Shown piece by piece: positions 6,641 to 8,143 of a stretch of DNA of 8,143 nt. The notes beneath the pieces are model-generated. The model had not been told where the DNA came from, did not search any database, and saw only the letters and a list, made by a program, of their open reading frames with translations. Position 1 is the stretch's first letter. The number at the start of each line of letters is the position of its first letter. Made by a program: the position numbers and the translations under genes. Source of the stretch: Bacteroidales bacterium UBA1208 (GTDB lineage Bacteria > Bacteroidota > Bacteroidia > Bacteroidales > P3); assembly GCA_002309955.1 (NCBI GenBank), contig DBXQ01000109.1, forward strand, positions 1,344 to 9,486. The letters are read 5' to 3'.

Positions 6641-6889
6641 CTATTTAAAGTTATCATACCTTTCTTTAGAGACCGGAAATCTCATCATCACCGCTTCCCA
6701 CCAGCATCCTATACCGACATCCTCTTTCCAGTCGTATGGCTCTTCATCCCCTCTGCCTATAGTTTTTCGCCAAACATGCCATCCGTATGGCTTCGTTGGA
6801 ACAGAACGGTAGATGTAGTTGCCACATTCTGGCACCAAATACATCTCTTCTGTAAAGAGCTTCTCAAAAAATAATTCAGCTTCCATCAT
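6641..6889 (-). CDS. Small protein of unknown function, first gene of the GIY-YIG operon
   Basis: An 82-aa protein that I do not recognise. It starts MMEAELFFEKLFTEEM (tandem ATGs at 6889 and 6886) and has no signal peptide or membrane segment. It is aromatic-rich, with four tryptophans (YGWHVWRK, DWKED, GCWWEAV), and mildly acidic at the N-terminus. Translation is plausible: AAAGG lies 5 nt before the first ATG, and a TAnnTTTG promoter sits about 30 nt upstream. The gene is 9 nt from the macro-like gene, so the three genes should be cotranscribed. It may be an accessory or inhibitor subunit, but nothing in the sequence proves that. Confidence 0.6.
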   Translation of the reverse strand: MMEAELFFEKLFTEEMYLVPECGNYIYRSVPTKPYGWHVWRKTIGRGDEEPYDWKEDVGIGCWWEAVMMRFPVSKERYDNFK

Positions 6890-6916
6890 TTATACCTTTA
6901 TTGTTACTTTCGAATG

Positions 6917-6936
6917 CAAAGATACATCATAGATGT
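6917..6936 (-). promoter_or_regulatory. Promoter -7 box of the three-gene operon with overlapping inverted repeat
   Basis: TATCTTTG on the minus strand (6924-6917) is a perfect -7 element. It predicts a start near 6910 and a leader of about 20 nt. No good TTTG is found 17-20 nt upstream. An inverted repeat ACATC-ATA-GATGT (6924-6936) abuts the box and covers part of the spacer, a good position for a repressor. Confidence 0.6.
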
Positions 6937-6954
6937 GACATAGGGTTTATTTTT

Positions 6955-7183
6955 TGTACAAAAAAAGCCGTGAACTTTTTTTGTTCATGGCTGAGGTTCT
7001 CGACTACCTATCATTACGAACAAGAAAGCTCACGGTGCTCGTGAGCGTTTCTCCTTTCTTGTGTAATGATAGTTGAAATTGTCGAGATTTCAGCCATACA
7101 AAAGAAAAGCGAATACGCTTCAATATGTCTTTATTTTTCTATTATTCTCTTTAACTTATGCCATATCTTACTATTTTTGTTTG
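6955..7183 (-). ncRNA. Candidate structured small RNA, long hairpin plus terminator
   Basis: Read on the minus strand, this would start near 7183 (from the -7 box at 7197-7190) and end in the T-run near 6960. It would contain a small hairpin AAGCG-loop-CGCTT (7107-7120) and then a long imperfect hairpin spanning 6987-7097. Paired blocks in the long hairpin are ATGGCTGA with TCAGCCAT (6987-6994/7090-7097), CTCGAC with GTCGAG (6999-7004/7081-7086), CTATCATTAC with its complement (7008-7017/7063-7072), ACAAGAAAG with CTTTCTTGT (7020-7028/7054-7062), and CTCACG with CGTGAG (7029-7034/7040-7045). About 39 bp pair in total. No ORF with a credible start covers it. Promoter, compact fold and terminator together suggest a free-standing RNA of about 230 nt. 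It could belong to a known Bacteroidales RNA motif, but I cannot assign one. Confidence 0.6.
6960..6992 (-). terminator. Intrinsic terminator at the 3' end of the candidate RNA
   Basis: On the minus strand, AGCCATGAAC-AAAAAAA-GTTCACGGCT forms a 10-bp stem (6992-6983 with 6975-6966, one G-T pair) and is followed directly by a run of T. On the plus strand the hairpin is preceded by A and has no T-run after it, so the direction is leftward. Confidence 0.8.
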
Positions 7184-7189
7184 ACAGTG

Positions 7190-7223
7190 CAAATATACGA
7201 ATATTTTCGGATATAACCGAAAA
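7190..7223 (-). promoter_or_regulatory. Promoter of the candidate small RNA with overlapping palindrome
   Basis: TATATTTG on the minus strand (7197-7190) fits TAnnTTTG. A weak TTTC lies about 21 nt upstream. An inverted repeat TTTTCGG-ATATAA-CCGAAAA (7204-7223, perfect 7-bp arms) covers the -33 area and spacer and would be well placed as an operator. Confidence 0.5.
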
Positions 7224-7327
7224 AGTCGCATTATTACTCCCGTTTATCGAAGTATAACCCGACAAACCGTGCAGGAATCGATAGGACACCATCACTCTTT
7301 ATTTTTGATGAATTTTGACATTTTTTC

Positions 7328-7357
7328 TTTGTATGTTAAAAATCTGTCGTATCTTTG
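7328..7357 (+). promoter_or_regulatory. Near-consensus Bacteroidota promoter for the right-hand receptor gene
   Basis: TTTG (7328-7331) and TATCTTTG (7350-7357) are separated by 18 bp. This matches the Bacteroidota TTTG/TAnnTTTG housekeeping promoter in both boxes. A start near 7364 gives a leader of about 190 nt before the ATG at 7554. The 153-bp inverted-repeat element lies entirely within that leader. Confidence 0.75.
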
Positions 7358-7390
7358 CATTTTCAAAGTATCACAGAGAATGCTCTTAAC

Positions 7391-7543
7391 TATTAATAAT
7401 GAACCAACTAACCCTATCGCCTTCTTTGGCGACGCGGGGAATGTGCCGCTGATTAGCAATGAGGCGGTGACATTCCATGAGGCTCTTCGCGCCCCGTGAG
7501 CGACTTCTTCTTCGCAAAGTCACCATCTGTTTCATTATTAATA
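7391..7543. mobile_element. MITE-like 153-bp element with 13-bp terminal inverted repeats
   Basis: The ends are perfect 13-bp inverted repeats, TATTAATAATGAA (7391-7403) and TTCATTATTAATA (7531-7543). Both sides are flanked by AAC (7388-7390 and 7544-7546), as a 3-bp target duplication would leave. The interior is also nested-symmetric. GGAATGT pairs with ACATTCC (7438-7444/7470-7476) around CCGC with GCGG, CGGGG pairs with CCCCG (7435-7439/7492-7496), and CTTTG pairs with CAAAG (7424-7428/7515-7519). No transposase is encoded. The element is GC-richer than its AT-rich ends. The alternative is a native 5' leader that folds as one long rod. A 17-codon ORF (7399-7452) and a 39-codon frame (7380-7499) pass through it. 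Confidence 0.5.
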
Positions 7544-7553
7544 AACCCAATCT

Positions 7554-8143
7554 ATGCTGAAAAAAATCATCATGGCGATGCTCGTAATGGGCATAGCCAG
7601 TGCCGTGATGGCACAAAACCATTATATGCTGACCGGACTGCTATTCGACAGCAAAGGGCAGCCCTTGCCCTATACCAACTGTGTGCTACTCAACGCCGCC
7701 GACAGCTCTTTTGCATGCGGCACCACGAGCGACCTCGACGGTGTGTTTTCTCTCGCCAACATCAAGCAAGGCCACTACCTATTGAGGGTAAGCGCAATAG
7801 GGTACGACACCCACTGGCAAACCATCAACATGGACAAAGACACCAACCTCGGGACCATCGTGGTGGAAAGCAATGCCACAATGCTGAGCGAAATCAAAGT
7901 CACTGCCTCACGACCGCTCTACTCCGCCAACGGTGAGAAGGTGTTCTACAACGTGAGCGACGACCCCAGTGTGCAAAGCGGCAACGCCACCGATGCACTG
8001 CAGAACGCCCCGGGCGTGGAAGTCGATGCCGAGGGCAATATCAAATACCGCGGCGGAGCCGAAGTGACCATCTGGATTAACAACAAGCCCTCCCACCTTA
8101 AAGCCGAAGGCCTGAAACAATACCTCAAATCACTCCCCGCAGG
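7554..8143 (+). CDS. TonB-receptor-like outer-membrane protein, N-terminal part, cut by window edge
   Basis: The visible 196 residues begin MLKKIIMAMLVMGIASAVMA, a signal peptide cleaved before QN. A carboxypeptidase-regulatory-like domain follows (about 24-103; LTGLLFDSKGQPLPYTNCVL and VSAIGYDTHWQ). Next is a linker, LSEIKVTASRP, and the start of a plug domain (about 125 on) with ALQNAPGVEVDAEGNIKYRGG and VTIWINNKPSHL. It is the same broad family as the receptor at 1563-3941 but clearly different in sequence and GC-richer (about 57-60% by eye). The barrel lies beyond the window. It is the only gene of note on the plus strand and is driven by the promoter at 7328-7357 through a long, strongly structured leader. 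The ligand is unknown. Confidence 0.85.
   Translation, partial: MLKKIIMAMLVMGIASAVMAQNHYMLTGLLFDSKGQPLPYTNCVLLNAADSSFACGTTSDLDGVFSLANIKQGHYLLRVSAIGYDTHWQTINMDKDTNLGTIVVESNATMLSEIKVTASRPLYSANGEKVFYNVSDDPSVQSGNATDALQNAPGVEVDAEGNIKYRGGAEVTIWINNKPSHLKAEGLKQYLKSLPA

Noticed and set aside
6967..7097. Retron msr-msd or integron attC identity for the long hairpin
   Set aside because: No reverse transcriptase or integrase is in the window, and no RYYYAAC/GTTRRRY core pair fits the hairpin ends. A terminator-ended small RNA explains it better.
7380..7499. 39-codon plus-strand frame beginning MLLTINNEPTNPIAFFG, and a 17-codon ORF at 7399-7452
   Set aside because: Both lie inside the inverted-repeat element and have no family signal. 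Either could be a leader peptide, but the sequence is explained by the symmetric element, so no gene is called.
7496..7936. 146-codon plus-strand frame over the right-hand receptor gene
   Set aside because: It is arginine/glutamine-rich out-of-frame translation of a GC-rich gene. The true frame from 7554 has a signal peptide and plug domain.
1..8143. CRISPR arrays, tRNA or rRNA genes
   Set aside because: No regularly spaced repeats, cloverleaf-like segments or rRNA-like sequence were seen on either strand.

Overview
The window looks like a chromosomal segment of a Bacteroidota, most likely a gut or oral Bacteroidales (Prevotella-like). The signs are two SusC/TonB-receptor-like outer-membrane proteins with CarboxypepD_reg-like N-termini, several copies of the phylum-specific -7 promoter box TAnnTTTG, few Shine-Dalgarno sequences, and toxin-antitoxin families (PIN_3, DUF3791/DUF3990) common in that order. 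Genus is inferred from memory of protein families, not from a search.

Layout, left to right. (1) 1-242, minus: N-terminal part of a metal-type permease (GC-rich, cut by the window edge). (2) 309-1012, minus: an intact-looking PIN-toxin/antitoxin pair ending in a strong intrinsic terminator. A leader of about 300 bp precedes it, with a Bacteroidota promoter near 1324-1331 and copy 1 of a dispersed repeat. (3) 1563-3941, minus: complete outer-membrane beta-barrel receptor. (4) 3938-4375, minus: a decayed DUF3791/DUF3990 module. The first gene is intact, the DUF3990 toxin-like gene keeps only its two ends, and a truncated third small ORF overlaps the receptor start codon by ATGA. Copy 2 of the repeat lies just upstream. 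(5) 4644-6889, minus: a tight three-gene operon of an unknown 82-aa protein, a fused macro-like/YopX-like protein, and a GIY-YIG nuclease-domain protein, all AT-rich relative to the window ends. (6) 6890-7553: a 664-bp divergent intergenic region. It holds the operon promoter, a candidate small RNA of about 230 nt on the minus strand (promoter, long imperfect hairpin, textbook terminator), a near-consensus plus-strand promoter, and a 153-bp MITE-like inverted-repeat element between that promoter and the next gene. (7) 7554-8143, plus: N-terminal part of a second outer-membrane receptor, GC-rich.

Interpretation: the two GC-rich edges look like backbone, and the middle looks like an accessory patch carrying toxin-antitoxin modules and a phage- or defence-associated operon. 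The most promising undescribed items are the macro-like/YopX-like plus GIY-YIG operon, the structured RNA gene immediately upstream of it, and the shared repeat ahead of two unrelated toxin-antitoxin-type modules. No function for the operon can be proven from sequence alone.
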